Shown in pieces: positions 44,361 through 54,900 of a DNA stretch of 64,000 bases (position 1 is its first letter; every line of letters begins with the position of its first letter). A program made the position numbers and the translations under genes. Source of the stretch: Candidatus Paraprochloron terpiosi LD05 (lineage in GTDB: Bacteria > Cyanobacteriota > Cyanobacteriia > Cyanobacteriales > Prochloraceae); NCBI GenBank assembly GCA_018141785.1, contig CP073341.1, positions 1,783,422-1,847,421 on the forward strand. Reading direction: 5' to 3'. The notes under the pieces are model-generated. The model did not search any database, was not told the origin of the DNA, and worked only from the letters and a program-made list of their open reading frames with translations.

Positions 44361-44636
44361 ATGTCAAACGTGATGGCTCAAACTCAAGCGCAAGCGGTTG
44401 AAGAAGGCTCTAAAGTGACCGGCGAGGTGGCTGGGGCGTTTCTGAAAGACTTTGAAGCGACCAACGTAGAAACTGCTCAGACTCCCGAAGAAGCAGAAAT
44501 CGAAGAAATTTTCGTCCAGCTTCGGTGTGCAGATGCTAGAATCGAGAAGGATCAAGCCGAGATCCAAAGACTCAAGAAGGAGAACAACGCTCTTTTAGCT
44601 GATTTACAGGCAATGTTGAGGAACTTATGTGGCTAA
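44361..44636 (+). CDS. Small coiled-coil protein
   Basis: About 91 residues from MSNVMAQTQAQAVEEGSKVT, preceded by GAGGG. The C-terminal half is a coiled coil (ARIEKDQAEIQRLKKENNAL). Its last codons overlap the next gene's ATG by 10 bases, so the two are translationally coupled. It looks like a small phage-tail-like or scaffold coiled coil; no family is recognised. Confidence 0.6.
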   Translation: MSNVMAQTQAQAVEEGSKVTGEVAGAFLKDFEATNVETAQTPEEAEIEEIFVQLRCADARIEKDQAEIQRLKKENNALLADLQAMLRNLCG

Positions 44637-44899
44637 AGCTAGTTGAGTTTGGGAAACAGCTCTTTAATCTTAAGAGTCAAACCGAGCAAAATACATCGGA
44701 TATCAAGGATTTGCAGCAAAAGGTTCACGAGTTAACCGTAGTTGTCACGGATCTAGTACAAGCTGTTCAACGAGATCGGGACAACATGAGCCATGAGGTA
44801 GAAAAACTACAACTTCGCCTGGAAAATGCTCTCCTCAAGGTGGAACGACGTTTTATCCTAGGGAGCAAAAATGCCCAGCAGCAAGATGAGGAAGTTTAG
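44627..44899 (+). CDS. Small coiled-coil protein, coupled partner
   Basis: 90 residues: MWLKLVEFGKQLFNLKSQTE, SDIKDLQQKVHELTVVVTDL and EVEKLQLRLENALLKVERRF form an almost uninterrupted amphipathic helix. It overlaps the upstream coiled-coil gene by 10 bases. The two proteins probably form a hetero-oligomer. The function is unknown. Confidence 0.65.
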   Translation: MWLKLVEFGKQLFNLKSQTEQNTSDIKDLQQKVHELTVVVTDLVQAVQRDRDNMSHEVEKLQLRLENALLKVERRFILGSKNAQQQDEEV

Positions 44900-44910
44900 C
44901 TGTTGCATAT

Positions 44911-45579
44911 CTAACTCATTTTCTCAATTAGTTGAAAATTTCGCTCCACTTCAGCAGCAAGGGAACGGTTGTGAGGATCTGTTGTTATTGCTTTCCTTAA
45001 GTATATTTTAGCCTTGTGGAATTGTTGGGTTTGTATTAGCTCTCTGGAACGCAACTGATAGGCGATCGCCAGCCACTCACGTACCTCTGGATCTTCGGGA
45101 CGTCTTTGGGCTAAACCTTCCAGTAGGGAGATACTACGAGCAAATCTTCGTTCTTTGAGTAACTGCTGTAGTTGCTTATAAGCATCCCACTTCAACTTGT
45201 ACTCGTAGGGGGAGCTTGGGGGAGACTTTACTTCTGGATCTGCCGTAACTTTAGTAACCTTGCGGACATTGGGTATATCTGACAACTGGGTTTTTTCATT
45301 TCGCACTTCTGGATCTGCCGTAACTTTAGTAACCGTAACTTTAGTAACCTTACGGACATTGGGTATATCTGACAACTGGGTTTTTTCATTTCGCTCCAAG
45401 ACACTCAGGAGGAATTTATAAGCATTTGTCACGTGAATGAAGTGAGCTGTTGCTTCCCGGTTTCCCCCATTAGTATCGGGATGATAAAGTCGTGCTAGAC
45501 GGCGATAGGAAGCTTTGACATCCTCTAGTTTAGCTCCAGAATGTAAACCCAACAAGTTATAGCAATTAACCAGATCCAT
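44911..45579 (-). CDS. J-domain (DnaJ-like) protein with tandem duplication
   Basis: 222 residues. The N-terminal J domain reads NCYNLLGLHSGAKLEDVKAS, then RLYHPDTNGG with the HPD motif that stimulates DnaK ATPase. After it comes a duplicated segment (NEKTQLSDIPNVRKVTKVTA, twice). The C-terminal part (LLKERRFARSISLLEGLAQR, LIQTQQFHKAKIYLRKAITT) looks like TPR repeats. It lacks the zinc and C-terminal domains of full DnaJ, so it is a type III co-chaperone. Confidence 0.88.
   Translation of the reverse strand: MDLVNCYNLLGLHSGAKLEDVKASYRRLARLYHPDTNGGNREATAHFIHVTNAYKFLLSVLERNEKTQLSDIPNVRKVTKVTVTKVTADPEVRNEKTQLSDIPNVRKVTKVTADPEVKSPPSSPYEYKLKWDAYKQLQQLLKERRFARSISLLEGLAQRRPEDPEVREWLAIAYQLRSRELIQTQQFHKAKIYLRKAITTDPHNRSLAAEVERNFQLIEKMS
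45230..45394. repeat. 75/90-base tandem repeat inside the J-domain gene
   Basis: Unit 1 (45230-45304, 75 bases) and unit 2 (45305-45394, 90 bases) differ mainly by a 15-base internal duplication (GTAACTTTAGTAACC) in the second. All changes keep the reading frame. Confidence 0.85.
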
Positions 45580-45639
45580 TTATCCTAGGGTGTGGCAGGA
45601 ACTTAATAAATATAGCACCCTTGATTGATGGATGTAGAT

Positions 45640-45710
45640 GTAGGTTGGGTTGAGGGACGAAACCCAACAGCGTCAACTTATTGGGTACCACAGTAAACCC
45701 AACCTACGAT
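45640..45710. repeat. TAGGTTGGGTT-family dispersed repeat
   Basis: TAGGTTGGGTTGAGGGACGA and AACCCAACAGCG, with a terminal inverted partner AAACCCAACCTACG. It can fold into a long hairpin between the clpP and J-domain genes. Confidence 0.7.
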
Positions 45711-45742
45711 TATTTTGGTCTGGTTACCGGATGTGATATTTA

Positions 45743-46342
45743 TTACACGGGGCGCTCATCGATTACTTTGTCGATTAAGCCGTATTCCTTAGCTTCTTCG
45801 GCAGACATAAAATAATCCCGGTCCGTATCTTTTTGAATCTTCTCCAGATTTTGACCTGTTCGTTGGGCGAGGAGATCGTTGAGCAAACTGCGAATGCGCA
45901 GAATTTCCTTGGCTTCTATCTGGATATCGGTAGCTTGTCTGCGCCCCGTTCCTCCCATAGGTTGGTGAATCATGATCCGGGCGTGAGTCAGGGCCAGTCG
46001 TTTACCTGGACTTCCTGCTGCTAACAAGAAAGACCCCATAGAAGCAGCCAAGCCCACACAAATGGTGACCACCTCCGATTTGATATACTGCATGGTGTCA
46101 AAAATAGCCATACCAGCAGTGACGGAACCGCCGGGGGAGTTGATATAAAGATAAATGGGCTTGTTGGGATCGTCGGAATCCAGATATAATAGTTGGGCTA
46201 CAATAGCATTAGCCAGCCCGTCGGTTACTTCTTGACCGAGAAAGAGAATTCTTTCCAGAGCAAGGCGGTTGTAAATAGAGATCCATTGTTCATATTGACT
46301 ACCGGGGAAGCGGTATGGAACTTTCGGGACACCAATAGGCAT
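45743..46342 (-). CDS. clpP: ATP-dependent Clp protease proteolytic subunit (ClpP3 type)
   Basis: 199 residues. The catalytic Ser lies in [14 protein letters not shown], the His in [11 protein letters not shown] and the Asp in [29 protein letters not shown] is the conserved substrate groove. It is 27 bases after clpR on the same strand, matching the known cyanobacterial clpR-clpP3 order, in which the two subunits form a mixed ClpP3/R barrel. Confidence 0.95.
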   Translation of the reverse strand: MPIGVPKVPYRFPGSQYEQWISIYNRLALERILFLGQEVTDGLANAIVAQLLYLDSDDPNKPIYLYINSPGGSVTAGMAIFDTMQYIKSEVVTICVGLAASMGSFLLAAGSPGKRLALTHARIMIHQPMGGTGRRQATDIQIEAKEILRIRSLLNDLLAQRTGQNLEKIQKDTDRDYFMSAEEAKEYGLIDKVIDERPV

Positions 46343-46369
46343 AGCAATCTACTTTTCTTATTGTTGATA

Positions 46370-47056
46370 TTATCCTGGTAAGGGAGTTTGAGGCAGTTCT
46401 TTGGTACTTTCCAAGATGCGATCGATTAAGCCGTATTCTTTGGCTTCCTGGGGGGTGAGATAAAAAGTTCGGTCTGTATCTTTAGCAATTTTCGACCGGG
46501 TTTGACCTGTATTTTGGGCTAAAATCTCCAGCATGGTTTGCTTATTGGTGAGCACCTCTTTAGCGCGGATCTGAATGTCCGTTGCTTGCCCCTGAGCACC
46601 GCTGCGGGCTTGGTTGAGAACGATGGTACCGTGGGGCAAACTGGCGCGACAACCTTTGGTTCCAGCAGAAAGAATCATGGCTGCCGTTCCCATAGCCTGA
46701 CCAATACAAATGGTATGAACTGGAGGTTTGATGTAGCTCAGGGTATCGCAGATAGCAAAAGCTTCCGTTTCAAAGCCAATAGCGTCTCCTGTATACCAAG
46801 ACGTACCTGTGGAGTTGATATAAAAAAAGATGGGCTTTTCGGCGTCGTCAAATTGCAAGTAGAGCAGTTGAGCAATAATTAGCTCTGTTACATCTATACC
46901 TACGTTCCTTTTGACCTCGTCTGATGAAAAGAGGGGCATTCCCAAGTAGACAATGCGCTCTTTGAGCAAGAGGGATTGTAAATCTGGGGGTGGTGTCCGG
47001 TAGTATGCGTCTCCGGCGTAATAGGGAGCTTGTACTGCCTTAATTGGTGTCATCAT
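46370..47056 (-). CDS. clpR: Clp protease inactive subunit ClpR
   Basis: 228 residues, ClpP-like but without the catalytic residues. The Ser region reads ICIGQAMGTAAMILSAG (no active Ser) and the His region reads TIVLNQARSG (Asn in place of His). It also has the expected N-terminal extension before YYRTPPPDLQSLLLKERIVY. ClpR subunits are structural members of the cyanobacterial and plastid Clp core. It lies directly upstream of clpP. Confidence 0.93.
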   Translation of the reverse strand: MMTPIKAVQAPYYAGDAYYRTPPPDLQSLLLKERIVYLGMPLFSSDEVKRNVGIDVTELIIAQLLYLQFDDAEKPIFFYINSTGTSWYTGDAIGFETEAFAICDTLSYIKPPVHTICIGQAMGTAAMILSAGTKGCRASLPHGTIVLNQARSGAQGQATDIQIRAKEVLTNKQTMLEILAQNTGQTRSKIAKDTDRTFYLTPQEAKEYGLIDRILESTKELPQTPLPG

Positions 47057-47057
47057 T

Positions 47058-48629
47058 TCAGTTGGGTAGTCTTGATTGGATTATAGCGCTTTGCGCGGCT
47101 GTGGGGTACCCCATCACCAAAACACGGGATAAATATTGAGATAAGGTATAGGCATCTACTCCCAATTCTGTTCGCTCTTTTGCTGCTATAATTCCAGCAG
47201 TAGCGTGCCACCAAGCAGCAGTAGCTACTATGGCTTCTTCAGGTGGATAAGTACCCCTTATTTGAGCCATTAAGCCACCCATTAAACCAGTCAGTACATC
47301 CCCACTCCCACCCCTAGCGAGGGCTGGTGTACTGGAAGGAACCAGCCATACAGAGCCTTTTGGATGGGCGACCGCCGTCCTCGCTCCTTTGAATAAAACA
47401 ATTGCTCCACTCTGTGCTGCTGCTTCTTGAACTGCCCTAATTCGGTTTTGATGAGGATTGCTTATTTGCGGAAATAACCGTCTAAACTCTCCCAAATGAG
47501 GTGTCAGAACTGTGGTATTTTTTCTTAGGGATAAAGGGGCTATAGTACCCAATTCAGCTAGGATATTTAAACCATCTGCATCTAATATGAGGGGACAAGT
47601 AGCGGTTAAAACTTTTTTGACAACTTCAACAGCATCTAGAGTTAAACCAGGACCGCAGGCAATGATGTTAAATTGAGTCAAGTCTAGATTGGGTAATTGG
47701 GCGATAGCCCCCGTTTCTGTTTCGGAACATTCTATAATTAATGCTTCTGGTAAATGACCAACTAAGAGAGGTTTTAAAGATCCAGGTACAGCAATAGATA
47801 CCATTCCTACCCCAGAAGCTCTCGCTCCCAAACCAGTTAAAATAGCACTGCCAGCATAGGGACGGGAACCGCAAATCACCAGCAAATGTCCTTGCTGATA
47901 TTTATGAGTTGTACTGCTACGGGGTAGGGGCAAATATTCACGAGCAAGAGTTGGAGTTATCTGCTGTATGGTTGGGGTTTGGGGGGAAAGGAAAGAGGGG
48001 GGAATACCAAAATAAATTAATTCTGTCTTCCCCAGATATTCTAAAGCTGAATCTTGAAAGAATGCTAACTTCCACAAACCCAAACAGAGGGTGTGGGTAG
48101 CCCTGATAGCAGTTCCCAAAACTTCTCCCGTATCCGTATGGAGTCCTGAAGGAATATCTATACTGACTATAGGTAGAGATGTTTCGTTTAGTTGATTCAC
48201 AGCTGCGGCAATTTTACCGGATAGGTGACGAGTCAAGCCAAAACCAAATAACCCATCGATAATGACATCACAATTGAGCAATGGTTCTATGTCTTCATAG
48301 AAAGGAATGCCCAAACTAGCAGCATAGTTCCCATGTTGTTCAGTTAATGTCTTCAGCTGCAAAAGAGGACGATAAACTGCTACCTGAAAACCAGCGAGAT
48401 GCAACTCCCTCCCAACTACTAAAGCATCTCCTCCATTATGACCCGGACCTACTAAAATACCCACTTTCCCAAACCGAGAAGGAGGATAGAGTTGTTGTAT
48501 GCGAGCAGCAACCTTACCTGCTGCCTTTTCCATTAAAGCAGCTACAGGCATGCCCGCTGCGAAAATCCGCCCTTCAATTTGGCGCATTTGTTTCGCCGTG
48601 ACTACTATTGACTCTATCTGTTCTCTCAT
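47058..48629 (-). CDS. nnr: Bifunctional NAD(P)H-hydrate epimerase / ADP-dependent dehydratase
   Basis: 523 residues. The N-terminal YjeF_N epimerase domain contains VGILVGPGHNGGDALVVGRE and DVIIDGLFGFGLTRHLSG. The C-terminal carbohydrate-kinase-like dehydratase domain has GHLLVICGSRPYAGSAILTG, NIIACGPGLTLDAVEVVKKV, PLILDADGLNILAEL and ARGGSGDVLTGLMGGLMAQI. Together they repair damaged NAD(P)H hydrates. Its stop is 2 bases after the clpR start, so it may lead a nnr-clpR-clpP transcript. Confidence 0.95.
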   Translation of the reverse strand: MREQIESIVVTAKQMRQIEGRIFAAGMPVAALMEKAAGKVAARIQQLYPPSRFGKVGILVGPGHNGGDALVVGRELHLAGFQVAVYRPLLQLKTLTEQHGNYAASLGIPFYEDIEPLLNCDVIIDGLFGFGLTRHLSGKIAAAVNQLNETSLPIVSIDIPSGLHTDTGEVLGTAIRATHTLCLGLWKLAFFQDSALEYLGKTELIYFGIPPSFLSPQTPTIQQITPTLAREYLPLPRSSTTHKYQQGHLLVICGSRPYAGSAILTGLGARASGVGMVSIAVPGSLKPLLVGHLPEALIIECSETETGAIAQLPNLDLTQFNIIACGPGLTLDAVEVVKKVLTATCPLILDADGLNILAELGTIAPLSLRKNTTVLTPHLGEFRRLFPQISNPHQNRIRAVQEAAAQSGAIVLFKGARTAVAHPKGSVWLVPSSTPALARGGSGDVLTGLMGGLMAQIRGTYPPEEAIVATAAWWHATAGIIAAKERTELGVDAYTLSQYLSRVLVMGYPTAAQSAIIQSRLPN

Positions 48630-48651
48630 AAGTAATAATGGTAGTGCTATC

Positions 48652-49068
48652 CTAGGCTTTTGGTTTAACCCTCACCACTCTAGCTTGTAAGCCGTAGGCT
48701 TCTAATTCTTCCACTAGCTTTCGCGCATTCTTTTTTTCCTGGAATAATCCCGCTTGGATCTTACCCTCTCCCGATCGCACAAAGGCTTGGGGTTCTATTC
48801 TTTGTACCTGTGCTAGGGTGAGGGCGCTATCGCCACGCACTTCCACCCGATAAGTTCTTTTGTTTTTATTTCTCCTATTGGTGACTTGGGGAGTGGGTTG
48901 AGGTGGGGTGGGAGTTTGGCGAGGTAACGCTCTTGGAGAACGGAATTCCAGTACTCTAGAGTTATTGGTAGAACAGGGAATGTTCTCAGCTCTGGTTGCA
49001 GTCCCCCCCAGGAGGAGCAGACTTAACCCAAGGAGGAGTAGAGACTGGCGATTTTTTAACTTGGTCAT
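48652..49068 (-). CDS. Secreted SPOR-like small protein
   Basis: 138 residues. A signal peptide (SLLLLGLSLLLLGGTATRAE) is followed by a Pro/Thr/Gln-rich linker (PRQTPTPPQPTPQVTNRRNK). A C-terminal domain follows (AFVRSGEGKIQAGLFQEKKN, ARKLVEELEAYGLQARVVRV), with the 'Q.G.F....A..L...L...G..A.V' pattern of SPOR peptidoglycan-binding domains. It is probably periplasmic, near the cell wall. Confidence 0.75.
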   Translation of the reverse strand: MTKLKNRQSLLLLGLSLLLLGGTATRAENIPCSTNNSRVLEFRSPRALPRQTPTPPQPTPQVTNRRNKNKRTYRVEVRGDSALTLAQVQRIEPQAFVRSGEGKIQAGLFQEKKNARKLVEELEAYGLQARVVRVKPKA

Positions 49069-49134
49069 TTTGCTACAATGAAAGCATTGGTGAGTATAGT
49101 ATAAGAAATTGAGTCAGAAAATTTAACGAGTTCG

Positions 49135-50184
49135 ATGAACAAAGTTGTTGTGGGTATGTCTGGGGGAGTGGATAGTTCCGTTGCTGCTGCTACTCTCCAT
49201 CATCAAGGATATGAAGTCATTGGTTTAACCCTCTGGTTGATGAAGGGGAAGGGGCAATGCTGTTCTGAGGGTATGGTAGACGCAGCGACAGTCTGCGAAC
49301 AATTGGGTATTCCTCATCATATTGTGGATAGTCGCCAGTTGTTCCAAACTCAAATAGTGGACTACTTGGTTTCCGGTTACGCTCAGGGGGTGACTCCTTT
49401 ACCTTGTTCTCGGTGTAATCGGACGGTGAAATTTGGCCCCATGTTAGAATATGCCCGAGAAAAGTTGGGTATTGACCAGATCGCTACAGGTCATTACGCT
49501 CGGATTAGGTATGATGAGGGACTGGATCGCTATCAGTTATTACGAGCAACAGATAAAAATAAGGACCAGTCTTATTTTTTGTACGACCTGACCCAAGATT
49601 TGCTAGCAGGTTCCCTCTTCCCTTTAGGGGAGCAAACTAAGGCAGATACCCGACGAATTGGGGCTGAATACCATCTCAAGACGGCGGATAAACCAGAAAG
49701 TCAGGATTTGTGTTTGATTGAGGCTCACGGTTCTATGGGAGCATTTTTAGATAAGTATTTGGGCCCAAAGGAAGGGGAAATTGTAGATAGTAAGGAAAAT
49801 ATTTTAGGACATCATCAAGGTATTCATAACTATACTTTTGGTCAGCGGCGAGGACTAGGAATAGCTGCTGCACAACCTTTGTATGTAATTGGTTTGGATG
49901 AGGCAAAGAATCGAGTTGTGGTGGGGGAGCGCTCTAGTGCGGCGGGGTCCGAATGTACTGTGGGGCGGATGAATTGGGTTTCCATCGCCCAACCTACTGC
50001 ACCAATTAAGGTGGAAGTACAAGTGCGGTATCGGAGTAAAGCAGTGGAGGTGAATGTCATTCCTTTAGGGAAGGATAGAGTTAAGTTAATCTTTGCAAAA
50101 CCTCAATTTAGTATTACTCCCGGTCAAGCCGCTGTTTTGTATAATGGGGAAGTATTACTGGGAGGAGGCATTATTGAATCCTAG
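49135..50184 (+). CDS. mnmA: tRNA-specific 2-thiouridylase MnmA
   Basis: 349 residues. The PP-loop [17 protein letters not shown], the Cys motif [18 protein letters not shown] and the second Cys in [11 protein letters not shown] supply the catalytic cysteines for s2U34 formation in tRNA-Lys, -Glu and -Gln. [20 protein letters not shown] and [20 protein letters not shown] are typical. It starts 14 bases before the kinase gene's ATG, so the two may share a transcript. Confidence 0.97.
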   Translation: MNKVVVGMSGGVDSSVAAATLHHQGYEVIGLTLWLMKGKGQCCSEGMVDAATVCEQLGIPHHIVDSRQLFQTQIVDYLVSGYAQGVTPLPCSRCNRTVKFGPMLEYAREKLGIDQIATGHYARIRYDEGLDRYQLLRATDKNKDQSYFLYDLTQDLLAGSLFPLGEQTKADTRRIGAEYHLKTADKPESQDLCLIEAHGSMGAFLDKYLGPKEGEIVDSKENILGHHQGIHNYTFGQRRGLGIAAAQPLYVIGLDEAKNRVVVGERSSAAGSECTVGRMNWVSIAQPTAPIKVEVQVRYRSKAVEVNVIPLGKDRVKLIFAKPQFSITPGQAAVLYNGEVLLGGGIIES

Positions 50185-50198
50185 AAAAGGAGATAACA

Positions 50199-51191
50199 AT
50201 GGTTTGGGAAAAAGGACAGCAATTGCGGGATGGGAAGTATATTATTGAGGGGGAACTAGGACGGGGAGTTCTTGGTATTACTTACCGCGCTCGACGTCGA
50301 GAAGGGAAGATTGTAGCCTTGAAAGCTCTTAATGAGGAGTTGCGACTTCATAAGGATTATGAGAGGTTAGAGACAATGTTTTTCGGAGAAGCTGTTAAAC
50401 TGGCTAAATGCAACCATCCTCATATTGTCAAGGTAGAGACACCATTTAAAGAGGGGGAGATTTGGTGTATGCCCATGGAATATATTGCTGGAGTTGATTT
50501 GGCCAAAAGAGAAAACCCGATTTTGCCAGAAGAAGAAGCTTTAGAATATATTCGCCAGGTTAGGGAAGCTTTGAGTGAAGTTCATCGTTAAGGATTATTG
50601 CATCGAGATATACGTCCAGAAAATATCATGGTGCGATCCGGTAAAGGGGAAGTGGTGTTAATTGATTTCGGTCTCGCTTTGGATTTTGATGAGGAACTAA
50701 CTCAGATTCGCAGGTCGGAGGTTGCTGAGGGTTTTGCTCCCCCGGAGCTATATTCGAGAGAGGGAAAACGAGGTCCATATACAGATATTTATGCTCTCGG
50801 AGCTACTTTATACGCGCTCTTGACCGGGGAAACTCCTGCTTCTGCTATAGAAAGAAGTTTGAATAAAGTTCGTTTAAAATCGCCGCGCAAAGTTAATTGG
50901 GGAATAAGTAAGAAGGTGAATAAGGCTATTCTTTGGGCAATGGAATTGAAAGCAGAAAAACGCCCTCAGTCCATTGAGGAATGGTTGTATTCCCTTCAGT
51001 TTGAGAATAAGATTTCTCAGGGGAAAAAGAAAATTAATTGGGCTTTAGTTTGGGCGGCGATCGCTGCTATAATCGCTTTATTAGCAGGTCTAGGGTTTCC
51101 GAATTTGTGGGACATGGAGCATAATAATTCAGGTACGGACCAAGGAGGTGAGGTTAACCCCAGTTCAACGTCTATAAACCCCGATGAATAA
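50199..51191 (+). pseudogene. Ser/Thr protein kinase (Hanks type) with internal ochre codon
   Basis: One frame of 331 codons interrupted by TAA at 50589-50591. Before it: the Gly loop GELGRGVLGITYRARR, the VALKAL Lys and MEYIAGVDLAKRE. After it: GLLHRDIRPENIMVRSGKGE, the catalytic loop with HRD, then VVLIDFGLALDFDEEL with DFG, FAPPELYSREGKRGPYTDIY, and a transmembrane helix (WALVWAAIAAIIALLAGLGF). Homologues read H-x-Q/K-GLLHRDIKPEN here, so CAA to TAA is likely. Without readthrough, no active kinase is made. GAAAAGGAGATAACA precedes the ATG. Confidence 0.85.
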
Positions 51192-51382
51192 GGATAGGAA
51201 TGATTACCTATGGTTTGGAATTAAGAAAACAAAACTACAGTTGGGAAGATATGAGATAGGAGAAGTCCTGGGAAAGGACGGTTTTGGCATTACTTATAAA
51301 GCCAAAAAGGGGAAATTTATTGCTTGGTCATGGACTTTATTCCGGGGGAAAATCTGTTTCAGCTGGTTAAGCAACAAGGAGC
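51184..51382 (+). pseudogene. Second kinase remnant
   Basis: LQLGRYEIGEVLGKDGFGIT and YKAKKGKF are the glycine loop of another Hanks kinase. After a deletion and frame change, VMDFIPGENLFQLVKQQGAI continues the N-lobe hinge region. The kinase ends where sulfatase-like sequence begins. It probably arose as a tandem copy of the preceding kinase. Confidence 0.65.
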
Positions 51383-51557
51383 AATACTTCCTATACTATT
51401 GATGTTTATTTGGATCGTGATAATTACGATTCTGAGGGCGTACTAGTTGATCTACGAAGACAACTACTTGGGCTTCGATCGCTACACTATCGATACCAAT
51501 GCTACTGTTCCTGTAGGAAAATCTCAGATTACTTACAAGTTCAGCAAATTCACCTTG
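51383..51557 (+). pseudogene. Arylsulfatase C-terminal remnant
   Basis: NTSYTIDVYLDRDNYDSEGV resembles HTIIAEVELDGDDDGMLV near the C-terminus of the intron-split sulfatase downstream. After a deletion the frame changes to IYEDNYLGFDRYTIDTNATV and PVGKSQITYKFSKFT, a sulfatase C-terminal block. Two frames and missing parts show it is dead. It indicates a third sulfatase once stood here. Confidence 0.6.
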
Positions 51558-51738
51558 ACATGGTCAAGAGCATAATGCCAGACATAGATACTGGGGATCT
51601 CGATCACATCAAAGACCTGGTTAAGCTAAGGCTCAAGCGTGTAGGAGCAGGACTTGGACAAGTATTTATTGAATGCAATCGGCGAAGCCGCACTCTTAGT
51701 GATCGCCCTTTCCTACTTTTTGCTAACCATATTTGACT
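51558..51738 (+). pseudogene. Unidentified membrane-protein remnant
   Basis: DIDTGDLDHIKDLVKLRLKR in one frame and QDLDKYLLNAIGEAALLVIA, LSYFLLTIFDLFCQG in another look like the tail of a membrane protein with one helix. A frameshift and a stop separate them. The family is not recognised. Confidence 0.3.
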
Positions 51739-51918
51739 TATTTTGTCAAGGTTAAAATCACTATTTTTCCTAAATTTGCCAGAATATTAAGAAATATAAC
51801 AAAACAAATAATGGTGTCTTTGAGTGCTAAATTAGGTGAAACGATTGACCAAACTTATCCATATTTCGATTAAAGACCTTGTCAGCCTAATTACTCTAGT
51901 CTTGGGACTAAAATTACC

Positions 51919-54900
51919 ATGAATAGAATTGTACGAGGGATAAAGACTTGTGCCTTATATTTCCTCATCACCATATTTATGGCCAGCAGTATCTTGCCTG
52001 CTCCAGCATTGGCGCAGCAAATCATGCCCAATCCCGACCAACCCTTCACCGGCACTATCGATCTCACCTACGAAACCTCCGAGGAAGTAGTGCCCAAACT
52101 GAAGATACCCTCCACCTTCGGCATCGAAAACGCCCCCAACATTTTGTTGGTGATGCTGGACGACGTGGGTTACAGCCAGTTAGGCACTTTTGGTGGTCGG
52201 GTTGAAACCCCTGGCCTGGACTACGTTGTCCAGAACGGTCTCAAGTACACCAAATTCCATACCACCGCCCTCTGCGCCCCCACCCGCGCCGCCCTGCTCA
52301 CCGGGCACAACCACCACTCCGCCGGCACAGGGGTCATTACCAGACTCGGCACCGGCTTCCCCGGCTACAACAGCCTGATCACCTCCAATAAGGCTCCTTT
52401 TGCCAAAACCCTCCAGGATTACGGCTATGGCACCGCCTGGTTTGGCAAAACCCATAACGTGCCCGACTGGGAAACCAGCATCGCAGGTCCCTACGACCAA
52501 TGGCCCACCCATATGGGCTTTGACTACTTCTATGGCTTCGTTGGCAGCGACACAGACCAGTACACCCCAGCTCTGGTGGAAAACACTACTCGGATTGAAG
52601 TTCCCCCCACCAATGCTGATGGCTCTACCTACCACCTGACTACCGCCATGGCAGACCATGCCATTGACTATATCCATCAGGTGAAAGCTGCCCAGCCCGA
52701 TAAGCCCTTCTTCGTCTACTTTGCTCCGGGGGCAACTCACTCCCCTCACCAGGTGCCCTCCGAGTACATCGAGCCCTATCAAGGCATGTTCGATGATGGC
52801 TGGGATAATTACCGGGAAACCACCCTCGAGCAGCAAAAAGAGCTGGGTGTAGTTCCAAAGCTTACCACTCTCACCCCCATGCCGGATAATAGCTATGATG
52901 ATGGTGTGCGGCTCGAAAGTCGCAGTAGTTAGTGGGTGAAAGCCCCATGGGGAGTGTCTTCCCCGGTTCCAGCCCGAAGGAGCTTTGGCAGTAATGCCGG
53001 AGTTTCACAGCTAGAGGGTTAAATGGCCAAGCTACTATCAGTCCGATGGTGGTAGCGGCCTAGGGAAAGTCTGATATGGTGAGCATAAAGCGAAGCTTGC
53101 AGCCTCGTTACGTAGGAAGAGTGAAAGCGGTACTGTTACACTCTAACCAAAACGGTATGCGGCATATGTGAAAGATGGAATGTCATCGTCATCGCGTAGA
53201 CACCACGCCGCCGGGGTATGGAGCAGCCCGCCGTCAGACGTATCTAACTACTGTGGAACGAGTAAACCTCCACTGGGTCTGAGAAATCAGTAGGATAGCT
53301 GTAAAGCGAACCAATTCCCAGGGGAGACAGGACTCTCCTAAGAAGCGAACGCTGCTAGGACGAAAGTTCAGGGGAATCAATAACCCGGCAGATAGGCAAA
53401 TGTCTACCCCCGCCATCCGCGATGCCGGGGGGAGCTGACGTAGGAGAGGGTGAAACGTAACGGTAAAATCCCTTACCACTTGCGATTTTGCCTGTCCATT
53501 AGCTGGAACTTGAAACTCAAAGCTCCTCAGAAGTTAGAGGCGTCGGGCAAACGTCAATGGCGAGGAGATTGGAATTTAAGGACTCAAAGCCCAATCTGAA
53601 TGAGACCTGAAAGCCGATACAAGTAATGAGGAGTAAACGCGCCAGCGAGTAGGATGATACACCAGGAGCCGGGTGCTTGGAAACCTGCACGCCCGGTACT
53701 GCGAGGGGGAAAACCTGTAAGGGTCTACCTATCTCGACACTGGTGGATTGTCTCCTTGGGACGACTTAGACGAAGAACACCAAAAAGTCTATGCCAACAT
53801 GATGGAGGTGTTTGCAGGCTTTACCGCCCATACTGACCAGCAAGTGAAGCGGGTAATCGATGCCATCGCCGATTTGGGAGAAGATGAACTAAAAAATACT
53901 CTGATTATCTACATTGCTGGCGACAACGGCTCTAGCGCTGAAGGTGGTTTGGAAGGTCTATTGAACGAACTCACCTTCTTTAACCAGATCGAGGAACCGT
54001 TTGCAGATAAGGAAGCAGCAGTTGAAAAGGAAGATCTAGGCGGTCCCAACTACTACAACCACTTCCCCGCAGCCTGGGCCTGGGCCATGGACACCCCCTT
54101 CCAGTGGACCAAGCAAATAGCCTCCCACTTTGGCGGCACCCGCAACGGCATGGCCATTTCCTGGCCCGCACAGATCAAAGATACTGGGGATGTGCGCTAT
54201 CAGTTCAGCCACGTCACCGATATTGCTCCCACGCTTTATGAGGCCATCGGCATTCCCGCCCCAACTACGGTGGACGGAGTGACCCAAAAACCTCTTGAAG
54301 GCAAGAGTCTGGTTTATACCTTTGCTGACAAAGATGAGCTCAGTGCGGTGGATGCCAAGAGCCACCATACCACCCAGTATTTTGAAATGTTGGGCAACCA
54401 AGGTCTCTATCACGACGGCTGGATGGCCAGTGCCTTGCGACGGGCTCCCTGGCTCACGGAGCCGGAACCTGGTACTCTGACGGATATGAACTGGGAGCTG
54501 TACGACATTACCACCGACTTCAGTCAGGCCCACGATCTAGCTAAGGAATTTCCAGAAAAACTAGAAGAAATGAAGGAACGCTTCTTCGCCGAAGCGGGTC
54601 GGTATAACGTTCTACCCCTGGACGATCGCCAGACGGAGCGCCAGGATCCTTCCCATCGACCCAGCCTCACGGAAGGAAGGGACACCTTCGTCTATCCTGC
54701 AGGTTTCCAAGCCCCAGAAGGAGCAACCCCCGACCTCAAGAATGTCAATCATACGATTATTGCGTGCGGCTCGTTTCCTGTAAAAGTCGCGGCGTAAGCC
54801 AAACATAAGCAGGAGCAGGGTTCTAGGGACAGCGTCTCCGAACATATAAGCACTGAAAGGGGCTGAAAACGGATACGTTCCCTCGTCATCCGCGATGTCG

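Noticed and set aside
52180-52836. Long minus-strand frame inside sulfatase exon 1
   Set aside because: It is opposite a well-conserved sulfatase exon, glycine/valine-rich and without a family pattern.
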